DNA of 27,194 nucleotides from Planctomycetaceae bacterium UBA4732 (GCA_002404095.1 DHJA01000264.1:3004-30197); one strand, 5' to 3'; positions 7,247 to 14,635 are shown, counted from the first letter of the stretch. Numbers and translations are program-made. Notes: generated by a model from the letters alone, not told the origin.

Positions 7247-9148
7247 TTAATTCAGCTCCACCGCCTCTTCCCAATGTTCGTACAGCCGCGCCAACTCCGT
7301 CTTAATCACCTCAAATTCCTTCGTCGTCTGCTTCACCTTGTCGCCGTCCTTGTACAGGTCCGGCGACGCCAGACGCTCTTCCAATTCGCGCAGCTTCGTC
7401 TCCGCCGCCGCGATGTCCGTTTCGATTTCCGCCGTTTTGCGATACGGAAACTGTCTTTTTCTCTTCGCGCGCGTCTCCGGGGGCTGACGCCCCCGGCTCG
7501 CCTGCGCTGCCGGCTTCTCCTTGATCTCCGCCCGCGCCGCGTCCTGTTGGGCGCGCATCAGCTCATAGGTGTCGTAGTTGCCGTGGATCACTTGCGTGTT
7601 GCCTTGGCCGTCCAACACCAGCAGCAAGTCCACTACGCGGTTCAGGAAATATCGGTCATGGCTCACCACGATCACCGTGCCGTCGAACGCCGTCAACGCC
7701 TGCTCCAGCGCGTCGCACGCCCATAAATCCAGGTGGTTCGTCGGCTCGTCCAGCACTAGCACGTTCACACCCTGCGCCACCAGCCGTGCCAGCGCCGCTC
7801 GGCTCTTCTCGCCGCCCGACAATTCGCCTACCCGCTGGTGTACCTGATCGCCCACCAGGCCGAATCGGCTCAACAAGTCGCGCATCCCTTGTTCCACCGC
7901 GTCCGGATCGGCCTCCGGCCACACCGCGCGCATCACCGGCAAGTCCGGCGATAACGACTTCAAATGCTGGTCGTAATAGCCAAGTTCTGTCAGGTGGCCG
8001 CGCTTCACCTTGCCCGAATCGGGTGCCTCCTCGCCCAGCAGCACGCGCAACAGCGTCGTTTTGCCGCTGCCGTTCGGTCCCATGATGCCCAAACGTCGGC
8101 CGCGCGGCAGGCTGAAGTTCAGGTCTTTGAATAACGGCCGATCATACGACTTGCTCAAGTCCTCCACGCTCACCACCACGTCGCCCGACCGACGTACCTC
8201 GCCGAAGTGCATTCGCGGCGCCTCAACCAGCGTCGGCCGCTCCAGACGTTCGATTTTGTCGATCTGTTTTTGACGCGACGCCGCCTGCTTGTGGAGCTGG
8301 CCGTAGTGGACCCGGCGGATGTACTCTTCCTGCTTCTCGATATACCCCTTTTGAGATTCGTATGCTTTCAAATCCGCTTCATAGCGGTCCTGGCGCAGCC
8401 GCCAGTACTGCTTGAAGTTGCCGGGGTACGACGTGACGCGATGGGCGTGAAGCTCGAAGACCTTGGTGACGACGCGATCGAGGAAGTAACGGTCGTGGCT
8501 GACGATGAGCATCGATTCAGGCTGCTTGACGAGGTAATCCTCCAGCCAGCGCGTGGTGTCGATGTCGAGGTGGTTGTTCGGCTCGTCAAGCAGCATCACG
8601 TCGGGCGCCGACAACAGCAGCTTGGCCAGCATGAGCCGGCTCTGCTGACCGCCGCTGAATGTCTCGACGGGACGGTGGAAGTCGTCGCGGCCGAAGCCGA
8701 GGCCGTTCAGCACCTGTTCGATGCGATTGTCGAGGTTGAAAGCGTCGTGGTGGCTCAGCAGTTCGTGAAGGCGGTCGTAGCGCGACGCCAGCGATTTGCG
8801 CTCGCTTTCCTCCGTTGCCTGGGCCAGCGCTTCGGCCGTGCGGATCATGTCATCGTGGGCGGCGAGCAGTTCATCCAGTGCGGATTTCGCTTCAAGGAAG
8901 AGAGTACGGCCGGGAGGGAAATCGGGTTGTTGACGCAGCAGGGCGACGCGCGCGCCGACGTGCAGGCGTACTTCGCCGTCGTCGGGCTTGTCGGCGCCGA
9001 CGAGCAGGCGCAACAGGGTGGTCTTGCCGGCGCCGTTGGGGCCGACGAGGCCGACGCGCTCGCCGGCGTGCAGCTCGAAGCCGACGTTTTCAAACAGCGG
9101 TCCTTCGTCGAAGCCGCGCGACAGGCGAGAACAGCTAAGCAATAGCAT
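7247..9148 (-). CDS. ABC-F family ATPase (Uup/EttA-like ribosome-associated factor)
   Basis: This 633-residue protein has two ATP-binding cassettes and no membrane segments, the hallmark of ABC-F proteins, which act on ribosomes rather than as transporters. The first Walker A is GPNGAGKTT (about 36-44) and the second GPNGSGKTT (about 355-363). The signature motifs are FSGGQQSRLMLAKLLL and LSGGEKSRAALARLV, and the Walker B motifs are VMLLDEPNNHLDI and VLVLDEPTNHLDL. Between the cassettes is the charged linker with KAYESQKGYIEKQEEYIRR. A C-terminal coiled coil (about 570-633, TAEIETDIAAAETKLRELEE) points to the Uup-like branch. ATG 9148 gives a normal N-terminus. A palindromic repeat is embedded in frame in the linker before the coiled coil (residues about 549-557). 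The exact subfamily cannot be fixed by eye. Confidence 0.95.
   Translation of the reverse strand: MLLLSCSRLSRGFDEGPLFENVGFELHAGERVGLVGPNGAGKTTLLRLLVGADKPDDGEVRLHVGARVALLRQQPDFPPGRTLFLEAKSALDELLAAHDDMIRTAEALAQATEESERKSLASRYDRLHELLSHHDAFNLDNRIEQVLNGLGFGRDDFHRPVETFSGGQQSRLMLAKLLLSAPDVMLLDEPNNHLDIDTTRWLEDYLVKQPESMLIVSHDRYFLDRVVTKVFELHAHRVTSYPGNFKQYWRLRQDRYEADLKAYESQKGYIEKQEEYIRRVHYGQLHKQAASRQKQIDKIERLERPTLVEAPRMHFGEVRRSGDVVVSVEDLSKSYDRPLFKDLNFSLPRGRRLGIMGPNGSGKTTLLRVLLGEEAPDSGKVKRGHLTELGYYDQHLKSLSPDLPVMRAVWPEADPDAVEQGMRDLLSRFGLVGDQVHQRVGELSGGEKSRAALARLVAQGVNVLVLDEPTNHLDLWACDALEQALTAFDGTVIVVSHDRYFLNRVVDLLLVLDGQGNTQVIHGNYDTYELMRAQQDAARAEIKEKPAAQASRGRQPPETRAKRKRQFPYRKTAEIETDIAAAETKLRELEERLASPDLYKDGDKVKQTTKEFEVIKTELARLYEHWEEAVELN
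7477..7502. repeat. Palindromic repeat embedded in the ABC-F gene
   Basis: CCGGGGGC, TGAC, GCCCCCGG (7477-7496) is a perfect 8-bp stem with a 4-base loop, followed by CTCGCC. The 24 bases at 7479-7502 match positions 103-126, inside the first palindrome of the window, with one substitution. On the coding strand it encodes about ASRGRQPPE, in the low-complexity linker between the second cassette and the coiled coil, and the frame is kept. Confidence 0.75.
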
Positions 9149-9164
9149 CGTCTACATGGTTCCA

Positions 9165-9193
9165 CGTTTAGCCGCGACCCGAAGGGGAGCGCG
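9165..9193. repeat. Solo arm of the 12111-12175 palindrome
   Basis: These 29 bases are identical to the left arm (12111-12139) of the palindrome downstream of the kinase gene, beginning CGTTTAGCCGCGACCCGAAG. The matching opposite arm is absent: the sequence diverges after GAGCGCG. It lies in the 112-base gap between the exported TPR gene and the ABC-F gene, 17 bases upstream of the ABC-F start codon. Confidence 0.85.
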
Positions 9194-9260
9194 GGAGAAT
9201 CGCCCATCATCCTTCCGATAAGCTATCAATCGCTCAAGCACGGAACCAGCCGAGCGGCGA

Positions 9261-10271
9261 TTAAGAGACCGCGGCGGGGCGAAGGAATCGCTGGATTACG
9301 GCAGGTTCGGCGAAAGCGGGCAAAGCCTTCTGAAATCGCTCGCGGGCTTCGTCTTTGTGGCCGTCGAACCACAACAGGTAGGCGTCGAGGAAGAGAAGGT
9401 CCGCGTCGCCCGGTCGATGACTGAGCGCGTCATGAAGTGCGCTGAGGTGATCGGCATAGTCCGCCGCGTGCGCTCCATAAAGATCGAGCGGATGAAACGG
9501 CGCGTCGGGCCAATCGGGTTGGAGCTTCATGCCGGCGCGAATGGCGTCTACGGCGTCGTGATACTTGCCCAGCGCGAACAGCGTCTCAGCGAGGAGGAAT
9601 TGCGGCAACGGTTGACTCGGCGCCAGGACGGCGGCCTGACGGAAGCGCTCGGCGGCACGGCCGTATTCGAGGTCGGCGAAGGCGGTACGCCCCAGGCCAA
9701 CGAGGCGCGCGGACTCGGCCTTGGGATCGTCCAGCGGCGCAGACGGTTTTGGCAAGTCCGGCGGCGGTGCGGGCGGGACGGGCGGAGGCTTGGGCCGGTC
9801 TGGCAGCGCGGGCGGCATGATTGGAGGGACCGGGGGTGGAAGCGGAGGCACAGCCGGCTTGGGTTGTTCCGGCGGCGCGGGGCGTTGACCGCGCGGCTCG
9901 ACCTTGCGGAAGCCGCCGAAATGCTGTTCGCCACGCGGCGGCAGATCGCGCGGCGGCGGATCGTCCAGCAGACGATCCCGCAGCAGTTCAAGCGTCAGAT
10001 CATCCAGGTCGAAACGCCGCGACGGCGCCAGCAACGGCGGAGGCGCCGTAATCACCACCGTCACGCGATTCGTGACGTAACCGTAGCTCGGAGGGCCGCA
10101 ATAGGGGTTGTAGTAACCGCCGAGGGACAGTCCGAAATAGTGGTGGTGGTACGCGTGGCCATACAATCCGTAATACGGATCGGAATAGGGGACGATGAAT
10201 CCTTGAGCGGACAGTTGCGATGCAGCCAGAGAGGCGCCTAGCAGCGCGGCTACCCAACGAACGCCTGTCAT
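9261..10271 (-). CDS. Exported Pro/Tyr-rich protein with C-terminal TPR repeats
   Basis: This is a 336-residue protein starting at ATG 10271, with AAGGA placed about five bases upstream. Residues 1-23 form a signal peptide (VAALLGASLAASQLSAQG, cleavage probably after SAQ). A Tyr/His/Gly-rich segment (YGLYGHAYHHHYFGLSLGGY) follows, then a strongly Pro-rich linker (about 110-185). TPR-like helices make up the C-terminal half, such as GRTAFADLEYGRAAERFRQA and AETLFALGKYHDAVDAIRAG. The layout suggests a periplasmic or surface protein whose TPR domain binds other proteins. The partner is unknown. Proteins of this composition are frequent in Gemmata-like planctomycetes. Confidence 0.8.
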   Translation of the reverse strand: MTGVRWVAALLGASLAASQLSAQGFIVPYSDPYYGLYGHAYHHHYFGLSLGGYYNPYCGPPSYGYVTNRVTVVITAPPPLLAPSRRFDLDDLTLELLRDRLLDDPPPRDLPPRGEQHFGGFRKVEPRGQRPAPPEQPKPAVPPLPPPVPPIMPPALPDRPKPPPVPPAPPPDLPKPSAPLDDPKAESARLVGLGRTAFADLEYGRAAERFRQAAVLAPSQPLPQFLLAETLFALGKYHDAVDAIRAGMKLQPDWPDAPFHPLDLYGAHAADYADHLSALHDALSHRPGDADLLFLDAYLLWFDGHKDEARERFQKALPAFAEPAVIQRFLRPAAVS

Positions 10272-10414
10272 AAGATCCTTCTTTCAGACGGAGGCGTGCG
10301 GCCGGTTCTCACTTCCGCCGCGCCGTCAACGCGCCCGTCCCCTTGACTGGCGGGCGAGCGTCCACCCTTTTTGCCTGGGCCGCCGTGATATCGAAGTCCT
10401 TGCTCGTCTTTTCA

Positions 10415-10512
10415 CTAGTGCATGTTCAAGCGACCGTCTTTCCGAGCCTGAAGCGTAAGCGAAGGATTGCTCTTCGCTTACTCGGAAAGAAAGTAACTTG
10501 TTCTTGCACTAG
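10415..10512. repeat. Long imperfect palindrome with nested GTAA-loop core
   Basis: The ends CTAGTGCA (10415-10422) and TGCACTAG (10505-10512) pair perfectly. Inside, CTTTCCGAG pairs with CTCGGAAAG, and GTAAGCGAAG (10455-10464) with CTTCGCTTAC (10472-10481). Within the left half, CCT-GA-A-GC-GTAA-GC-GA-AGG (10447-10465) can fold on its own with a GTAA loop and facing GA/GA mismatches. The same design occurs in the element at 17183-17236. Confidence 0.75.
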
Positions 10513-10822
10513 GCAGTTCGGCCATCGTAGTAGAATAATGCATAAGAAAGAGAATCGCTGGGGGAAGCCCGAAACCCGTTATCCCTTTTCAACAGATTCC
10601 GCCCCACGTGATGATGAGGCTCGTGTTCACGCGAGAGTTCTCCGCGGATGGACCGAGTTCTTAGGACGAAGCGGGGAACACGCATGGCGGGGCCGTGCCT
10701 ACCCGTACTACCGAAATATCATATTTCCATGAAGATGAAGAATTGTCAAGGAATTTCGCGGCGCGATCAAGAAATAAAGGCGCCGAGGGTGTGCCTCCCG
10801 CCTAAGAGTCTGTCCCTTGATC

Positions 10823-10848
10823 CCTCTCCCTGGAGTGCCGGGGAGAGG
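10823..10848. repeat. Short palindrome upstream of the kinase gene
   Basis: CCTCTCCC (10823-10830) pairs with GGGAGAGG (10841-10848) around a 10-base loop. It lies about 30 bases upstream of the kinase start codon and is preceded by GAGTCTGTCC (10806-10815). Those ten bases also follow the last gene of the window at 27128-27137, so they may mark the edge of a repeat. Confidence 0.55.
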
Positions 10849-10876
10849 AACTTTTGGAACTGACCGAGGCTCCCGC

Positions 10877-12106
10877 ATGGCCGACATCCCCCGCCCCGAC
10901 CCGCGTCTCGATGAAGAACGGTTGTCCCACGCCCTTGTCAGCCGCGGCCTACTGACGCGGGAGGAGGCCCGCGCGTGCCGTGGCAGCTCCGACGGCGCCA
11001 TCGGCCCGGAGGCGCTGCTGGCCCGGCTCACCATCGCTGGCGCCCTTACCGTCGGCCAGGCCCAGCGCGCAAAGGAAGAGTTAGGCACTCTCCTTGGGCA
11101 ACAAATCCCCGGCTATCATCTCATGGAAAAACTCGGCCAGGGGGCGATGGGCGTCGTCTACAAGGCACGGCAAGCCAGCATGGACCGGCTCGTGGCCGTC
11201 AAGGTGCTGCATCCGAAGCTGGCGGCCGACCCGGAGTTTTTGCTTCGGCTGACGCGCGAGGCCCACACGGCGGCCAAGCTCAGCCACAACAACATCGTGC
11301 AGGCCATCGATGTGGGTTCGGCCGGCCCGCTGCATTACTTTGTCATGGAGTTGGTCGAGGGCAAGACCATCCGCCAGGAAATGGACGCGGGCAAAAAGTA
11401 CAGCGAACGCGAAGCGCTTGAGATTGTCGTCCAGATCGCGCAAGCGCTTCAGCACGCGGCCCGGCGCGGCCTGGTGCATCGAGATGTGAAGCCGGCTAAC
11501 ATCGTACTGACTGCCGATGGCGTGGCCAAGCTGGCCGACCTCGGTATGGCCCGCGATGCGACCGACCCGGCGCAGGCGAAGCGCGAGCGCGGCTTGGCTA
11601 TCGGTACGCCCTACTACATCGCCCCGGAGCAGGTGCGAGGCCGTCAAGACGTGGACGTTCGCGCCGACATGTATTCGCTAGGTGCGACGCTGTATCACAT
11701 GACGACGGGGCAACCGCCGTTTCCGGGTAAGGACGTGGAGCGATTGTTGGAAGCCCACTTGACGCAGGAGCTGACGCCGCCGGATCACATTAACCAGAAT
11801 TTGTCATCCGGTTTGGGCGAAGTGGTGGAGTTCATGATGGCGAAGGACCGTCGCAAGCGCTACGCCACGGCGGATGACTTAATCATCGATCTCGAATGTC
11901 TGTTGGCGGGCGATCCGCCGAAACTGGCGCGACGGAAGATCGAGGCCAGGACGCTTCGCGAACTGGCGGAAGGCGATGCGGACGAGCCGGAAGACGAGGC
12001 GGAGCGTCCGCCGGGACCGCCGATGCCGTGGGTATGGATCGGCGTCCTCGGCGGCTTGCTGGGACTGAGCGTGTTGGTAAATCTGATCCTAATGCTGCGA
12101 CGATGA
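10877..12106 (+). CDS. Hanks-type Ser/Thr protein kinase with C-terminal membrane anchor
   Basis: This 409-residue protein starts at ATG 10877. The frame is open further upstream through a TTG, but that stretch crosses the short palindrome. Residues about 12-70 form a helical N-terminal module (LVSRGLLTREEA ... LLARLTIAGALTVGQAQRA) seen in other planctomycete kinases. The kinase domain (about 80-345) has the P-loop GQGAMG (88-92 region), VAVK with Lys109, Glu128, HRDVKPAN with Asp203 and Asn208, DLG with Asp221 in place of DFG, GTPYYIAPE and DMYSLG. All key catalytic residues are present, so it should be active. A single hydrophobic helix (about 384-407, WIGVLGGLLGLSVLVNLILM) ends the protein, with no external sensor domain. 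Substrates are unknown. Confidence 0.93.
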   Translation: MADIPRPDPRLDEERLSHALVSRGLLTREEARACRGSSDGAIGPEALLARLTIAGALTVGQAQRAKEELGTLLGQQIPGYHLMEKLGQGAMGVVYKARQASMDRLVAVKVLHPKLAADPEFLLRLTREAHTAAKLSHNNIVQAIDVGSAGPLHYFVMELVEGKTIRQEMDAGKKYSEREALEIVVQIAQALQHAARRGLVHRDVKPANIVLTADGVAKLADLGMARDATDPAQAKRERGLAIGTPYYIAPEQVRGRQDVDVRADMYSLGATLYHMTTGQPPFPGKDVERLLEAHLTQELTPPDHINQNLSSGLGEVVEFMMAKDRRKRYATADDLIIDLECLLAGDPPKLARRKIEARTLRELAEGDADEPEDEAERPPGPPMPWVWIGVLGGLLGLSVLVNLILMLRR

Positions 12107-12110
12107 GAGT

Positions 12111-12175
12111 CGTTTAGCCGCGACCCGAAGGGGAGCGCGTCTCCCACGCGCTCCCCTTCGGGTCGCGGCTAAACG
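12111..12175. repeat. Perfect 29-bp-arm palindrome between convergent genes
   Basis: Arms 12111-12139 and 12147-12175 are perfectly complementary around the 7-base loop TCTCCCA. The element starts four bases after the kinase stop and covers the TAG stop (12169-12171) of the GSP17M-like gene on the other strand, so it could serve as a bidirectional terminator. Each arm can also fold alone: CGC-GA-CCC-GAA-GGG-GA-GCG (12119-12137), with facing GA/GA mismatches. A solo copy of one arm lies at 9165-9193. Confidence 0.9.
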
Positions 12176-12687
12176 GCCGGCGCCACGCGTCGATCACGGC
12201 CGCCGTGCCGGTTCAAGACAGCGCGGGCTTCCGCTTGCCGGCTCGGCGTCTGCACAAGGACGACGATACGGCCTTCGTCCTGGACGGCGTGGGCGTAATA
12301 GTGCGCGTCTTCTTCGGGCATTTCAAGAGCGATAAAAGGGCCGATCAGCGAACCGCCCGTCGCCCCGAGCGCGGCGCCGCCAATGACGCCGGCCAGAAGT
12401 CCGGCGCCCAAGACAATACCGACGCCCGGAATCAGCATCATTGCAGCGGCGGCAGCCGCACCGGCTACCGCACCCACCCCCGCGCCCGTCGCGGCCCCAG
12501 TGATCGCACCATCGGCCGCGGTCTTTTGGGCGGCGAAGTCCGGCGTGGCCGATGTTTCGCCCTGACTTCGCGTTACCATGTCGATTTTATCCAATGCGAA
12601 TCCCGACTGATATAGATCCGCTATTGCCTGTTCAGCGCGCCGTGCATCGTCGAAAACACCGGCCACTAAGTCGTCTCTCGTTACCAT
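12169..12687 (-). CDS. General stress protein 17M-like glycine-rich protein
   Basis: This 172-residue protein starts at ATG 12687, with GGGAG about eight bases upstream. The N-terminal 50 residues (LVAGVFDDARRAEQAIADLYQSGFALDKIDMVTR) match the pattern of the GSP17M/YflT domain, a ferredoxin-like fold of general stress proteins. The centre (about 60-120) is a glycine-zipper-like hydrophobic stretch (GAATGAGVGAVAGAAAAAAM, then GVGIVLGAGLLAGVIGGAAL), which may insert in or associate with membranes. The C-terminal part returns to a beta-alpha pattern (GRIVVLVQTPSRQAEARAVL). The last codons and the TAG stop lie inside the palindrome at 12111-12175. A stress role follows from the family only. Confidence 0.82.
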   Translation of the reverse strand: MVTRDDLVAGVFDDARRAEQAIADLYQSGFALDKIDMVTRSQGETSATPDFAAQKTAADGAITGAATGAGVGAVAGAAAAAAMMLIPGVGIVLGAGLLAGVIGGAALGATGGSLIGPFIALEMPEEDAHYYAHAVQDEGRIVVLVQTPSRQAEARAVLNRHGGRDRRVAPAV

Positions 12688-12856
12688 AATCCATCTCCCA
12701 GTTGATGAACGGGCGCTCCATTGACATTAGTAGGGAGCAAAAATCGCGCCATCCCGACGATAGTGAAGCTGCGGATTATTCCGGCAGGACCGATGGTACA
12801 TAATATGCTAAGGAATAACAATCGTTAGGGACTGGACCGGGTCGAGGAGAAAAACT

Positions 12857-13255
12857 ATGTCCGCCGTCACATTATCGCACAAACGCATCCTTCTCATCGA
12901 CGACAATCCCGTGACGCGCGAAGCGCTCAGCATGATTCTGGCCGCTTCCGGTTATTGCGTCGCCCTGGCCAATAATGGCGCCGACGCCTTGTGTCGCCTG
13001 CGTGAACACCGGCGGCCCGACGTCATTCTGCTCGATCTCTCGATGCCCGTGTTAGATGGCCACGACTTCCGCCGGCAGCAGCAGGAGGACGACGCGCTGG
13101 CCTCGATTCCGGTCATTGTGTTTTCGGGCATGGACGGCGCGGCGGAGGAGGCCGCCTTACTCGGCGTGGCCGGCTACCTGCACAAACCCGTCGAAGCGGC
13201 GCGGCTGCTGGAAGCCGTCCGCCGTTGCTGTGAGGCCAAGCAAGCGGTGGGATGA
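12857..13255 (+). CDS. Single-domain response regulator (CheY-like receiver)
   Basis: This 132-residue protein is a lone receiver domain with a GAGGAG ribosome site eight bases before ATG 12857. The phosphorylation machinery is complete: acidic pair Asp15/Asp16, phospho-acceptor Asp60 in VILLDLSMP, Ser90 in VIVFSG and Lys110 in GYLHKP. No output domain follows. No histidine kinase is encoded in the window, so the cognate kinase is unknown. The nearby Ser/Thr kinase is not an obvious partner. The 169-base gap to the divergent GSP17M-like gene should contain both promoters. Confidence 0.93.
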   Translation: MSAVTLSHKRILLIDDNPVTREALSMILAASGYCVALANNGADALCRLREHRRPDVILLDLSMPVLDGHDFRRQQQEDDALASIPVIVFSGMDGAAEEAALLGVAGYLHKPVEAARLLEAVRRCCEAKQAVG

Positions 13256-13272
13256 CGGCGTAGCGGCTCGCG

Positions 13273-13857
13273 TCACTTCACGTCCGGCGCACGGCCCTGA
13301 ATTTCCTTTCGGAGTATTTCGATAGCTTTGTGGAGTTGGGCGTCTTCGCTGCGCTGGAACGCGGCCGTATCCATACCGTCCTCCATCTCCGGCAGCAAAA
13401 TCGACGCCGCTTCGGGAAGCGCGACCTCCACGTCCGGCGTTATGCCTTTGTGCCATATTTGCCGTCCCTTTGGCGTTAGCCATTGCGAGGTCGCCAGGAG
13501 AACCTCCGATCCGTCGCTTAGCGGAAATCGTTGCAGCACCGTGCCGGTGCCGAACGTGCGTTCGCCGACCAACTTCGCCCGGCCGTAATCTTGCAGGGCG
13601 CCGGCGCAAATCTCGGCCGCGCTTGCCGTGCCGCCGTCGATCAGCACACAAAGGGGAAGGTCCAAGGCCATGCCGTCCTGTGTGACGGGGACGGCCGTCT
13701 GTTTGCCATGAGCGTCCTGGTCGATGAAAACTTCGCCGTCCTTGAGAAATTCGCTTGTGACCTCTATGGCTTGGTCTTTCAGACCGCCGGGGTTGCCGCG
13801 AAGGTCGAGGATCACGCCTTTAGCTCCCGTAAGCTGTTGAACGCCCCGAATCTGCAC
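13273..13857 (-). CDS. S41 C-terminal processing peptidase, C-terminal (catalytic) fragment
   Basis: This frame carries the second half of an S41 peptidase, readable from GTG 13857 (194 residues). It begins RGVQQLTGAKGVILDLRGNP and continues with GG, LCVLIDGGTASAAEICAGAL (the Ser of TASAAE is the expected nucleophile) and GERTFGTGTVLQ. The usual catalytic Lys of the FGKG motif is Thr here, as I recall from some S41 subfamilies. WLTPKGRQIWHKGITPDVEV then closes the domain. It is in a different frame from the N-terminal fragment at 13812-14609. A 71-base insertion separates them. On its own it lacks PDZ and membrane anchor, so it is probably a pseudogene half unless the repeat contracts. Confidence 0.85.
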   Translation of the reverse strand: MQIRGVQQLTGAKGVILDLRGNPGGLKDQAIEVTSEFLKDGEVFIDQDAHGKQTAVPVTQDGMALDLPLCVLIDGGTASAAEICAGALQDYGRAKLVGERTFGTGTVLQRFPLSDGSEVLLATSQWLTPKGRQIWHKGITPDVEVALPEAASILLPEMEDGMDTAAFQRSEDAQLHKAIEILRKEIQGRAPDVK

Positions 13858-13899
13858 TGCAAGTTGCCGCGAAGGTCGAGGATCACGCCTTTAGCTCCC
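13792..13899. repeat. 37-bp direct repeat flanking 34 bp, splitting the S41 gene
   Basis: Positions 13792-13828 and 13863-13899 are identical, starting GTTGCCGCGAAGGTCGAGGA. They encode the conserved AKGVILDLRGN strand of the peptidase. The spacing is 71 bases, which is not a multiple of three. Removing one repeat plus the 34-base spacer joins the two fragments in frame as TREQGAKGVILDLRGNPGG, exactly as expected for an intact S41 enzyme. Confidence 0.95.
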
Positions 13900-14609
13900 T
13901 GCTCCCGCGTCTCCTTTAGCGCGGTGCGGAGTTGTTCGTCCGCCTTGTCTCCGAACGATTCCATACCAATGTGCGCGAGCGATTCGCCTGGCAACATGTG
14001 CCACGATACGTCCGGCACCTCGACCTTGCCGCGCGTGATCGCCACCTCGACCGGCCCCGGCTGGCCTTCGTGCATGACGCGAAGTTTCACCTCCGTCCCG
14101 GCCGCTCCGCGCACCTGCTCCACGATTTGTTGCAGCGATTCCCGTGCGACCGGCTGGCCGTTCACTTCGAGGATGGCGTCGCCGGCTTTCACGCCAGCTG
14201 TGCGCGCGGGCGAGTTCGGCATCGTCTGGAAAATAGTGGGTACGAGCTTGCGCATGGTGATCCGGGCGCCGATGCCTTCCATCTCGCCCTTGAGGTCGCT
14301 CTCCATTCGCTTCACAGCGTCCGGCGGCAGATAACCGGTATGGCCTTCGTCGCCGAGGGATTCCAACATGCCAGCGATGGCGAAGCGCGTCATCTTGACC
14401 GGTTCCACGCTCTTTTGATCGACATAGTTTTCGTGAACGAGGTTCCACGCTTCCCAGAAGGGCGCGAAGGTTTGGCCGAGACCGGGCGGCTCGCGGCCGC
14501 CGCTTCCGGGAAGCCAACCCGAACGGTCGAGGAAGACGCCAAGTAGAAACGTCATGACGAGGAGGAGGCCGAAAGGAAAGAACCGGCGGGTCGGGAGGGG
14601 AGCATTCAT
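13812..14609 (-). CDS. S41 C-terminal processing peptidase, N-terminal fragment (membrane anchor and PDZ)
   Basis: This encodes 265 residues from ATG 14609. A membrane anchor or uncleaved signal (FFPFGLLLVMTFLLGVFL, about 10-27) is followed by the S41 N-terminal helical part (FWEAWNLVHENYVDQKSVEP) and a PDZ domain (about 108-190, with SPARTAGVKAGDAILEVNGQ). The start of the peptidase core reaches LDLRGN. It then runs out of frame into LQCRFGAFNSLRELKA and stops. Family members (Prc/CtpA type) cut C-terminal tails of envelope proteins. If the insertion were lost, the joined protein would be 421 residues, a normal length. Confidence 0.88.
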   Translation of the reverse strand: MNAPLPTRRFFPFGLLLVMTFLLGVFLDRSGWLPGSGGREPPGLGQTFAPFWEAWNLVHENYVDQKSVEPVKMTRFAIAGMLESLGDEGHTGYLPPDAVKRMESDLKGEMEGIGARITMRKLVPTIFQTMPNSPARTAGVKAGDAILEVNGQPVARESLQQIVEQVRGAAGTEVKLRVMHEGQPGPVEVAITRGKVEVPDVSWHMLPGESLAHIGMESFGDKADEQLRTALKETREQGAKGVILDLRGNLQCRFGAFNSLRELKA

Positions 14610-14635
14610 ATTGCGATTCCAGGTTGCTTAATCGC

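Larger units (their letters stand above)
10272..10876. other. 605-base intergenic region
   Basis: This divergent gap separates the exported TPR gene (-) from the kinase gene (+), so it should hold a promoter for each, but no clear -35/-10 pair stands out. It contains two palindromes, at 10415-10512 and 10823-10848. A 129-codon open frame (10343-10732) runs through the first palindrome and has no recognisable domain. The A/T-richer stretch at about 10720-10780 is the likeliest place for promoter sequence. Confidence 0.5.

Noticed and set aside
8207..9145. 312-codon open frame opposite the ABC-F gene
   Set aside because: It is antisense to well-conserved ABC motifs and consists of the composition expected from the complementary strand.
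9357..10241. 294-codon open frame opposite the exported TPR gene
   Set aside because: Arg-rich antisense shadow; the minus strand shows a signal peptide, ribosome site and TPR units.
10343..10732. 129-codon open frame in the gap upstream of the kinase gene
   Set aside because: It runs through the palindrome at 10415-10512, has no recognisable domain and no ribosome site; likely chance in GC-rich DNA.
12721..12726. TTGACA as a -35 box for the response-regulator gene
   Set aside because: No matching -10 sequence at 16-18 bases; the single hexamer is not enough.
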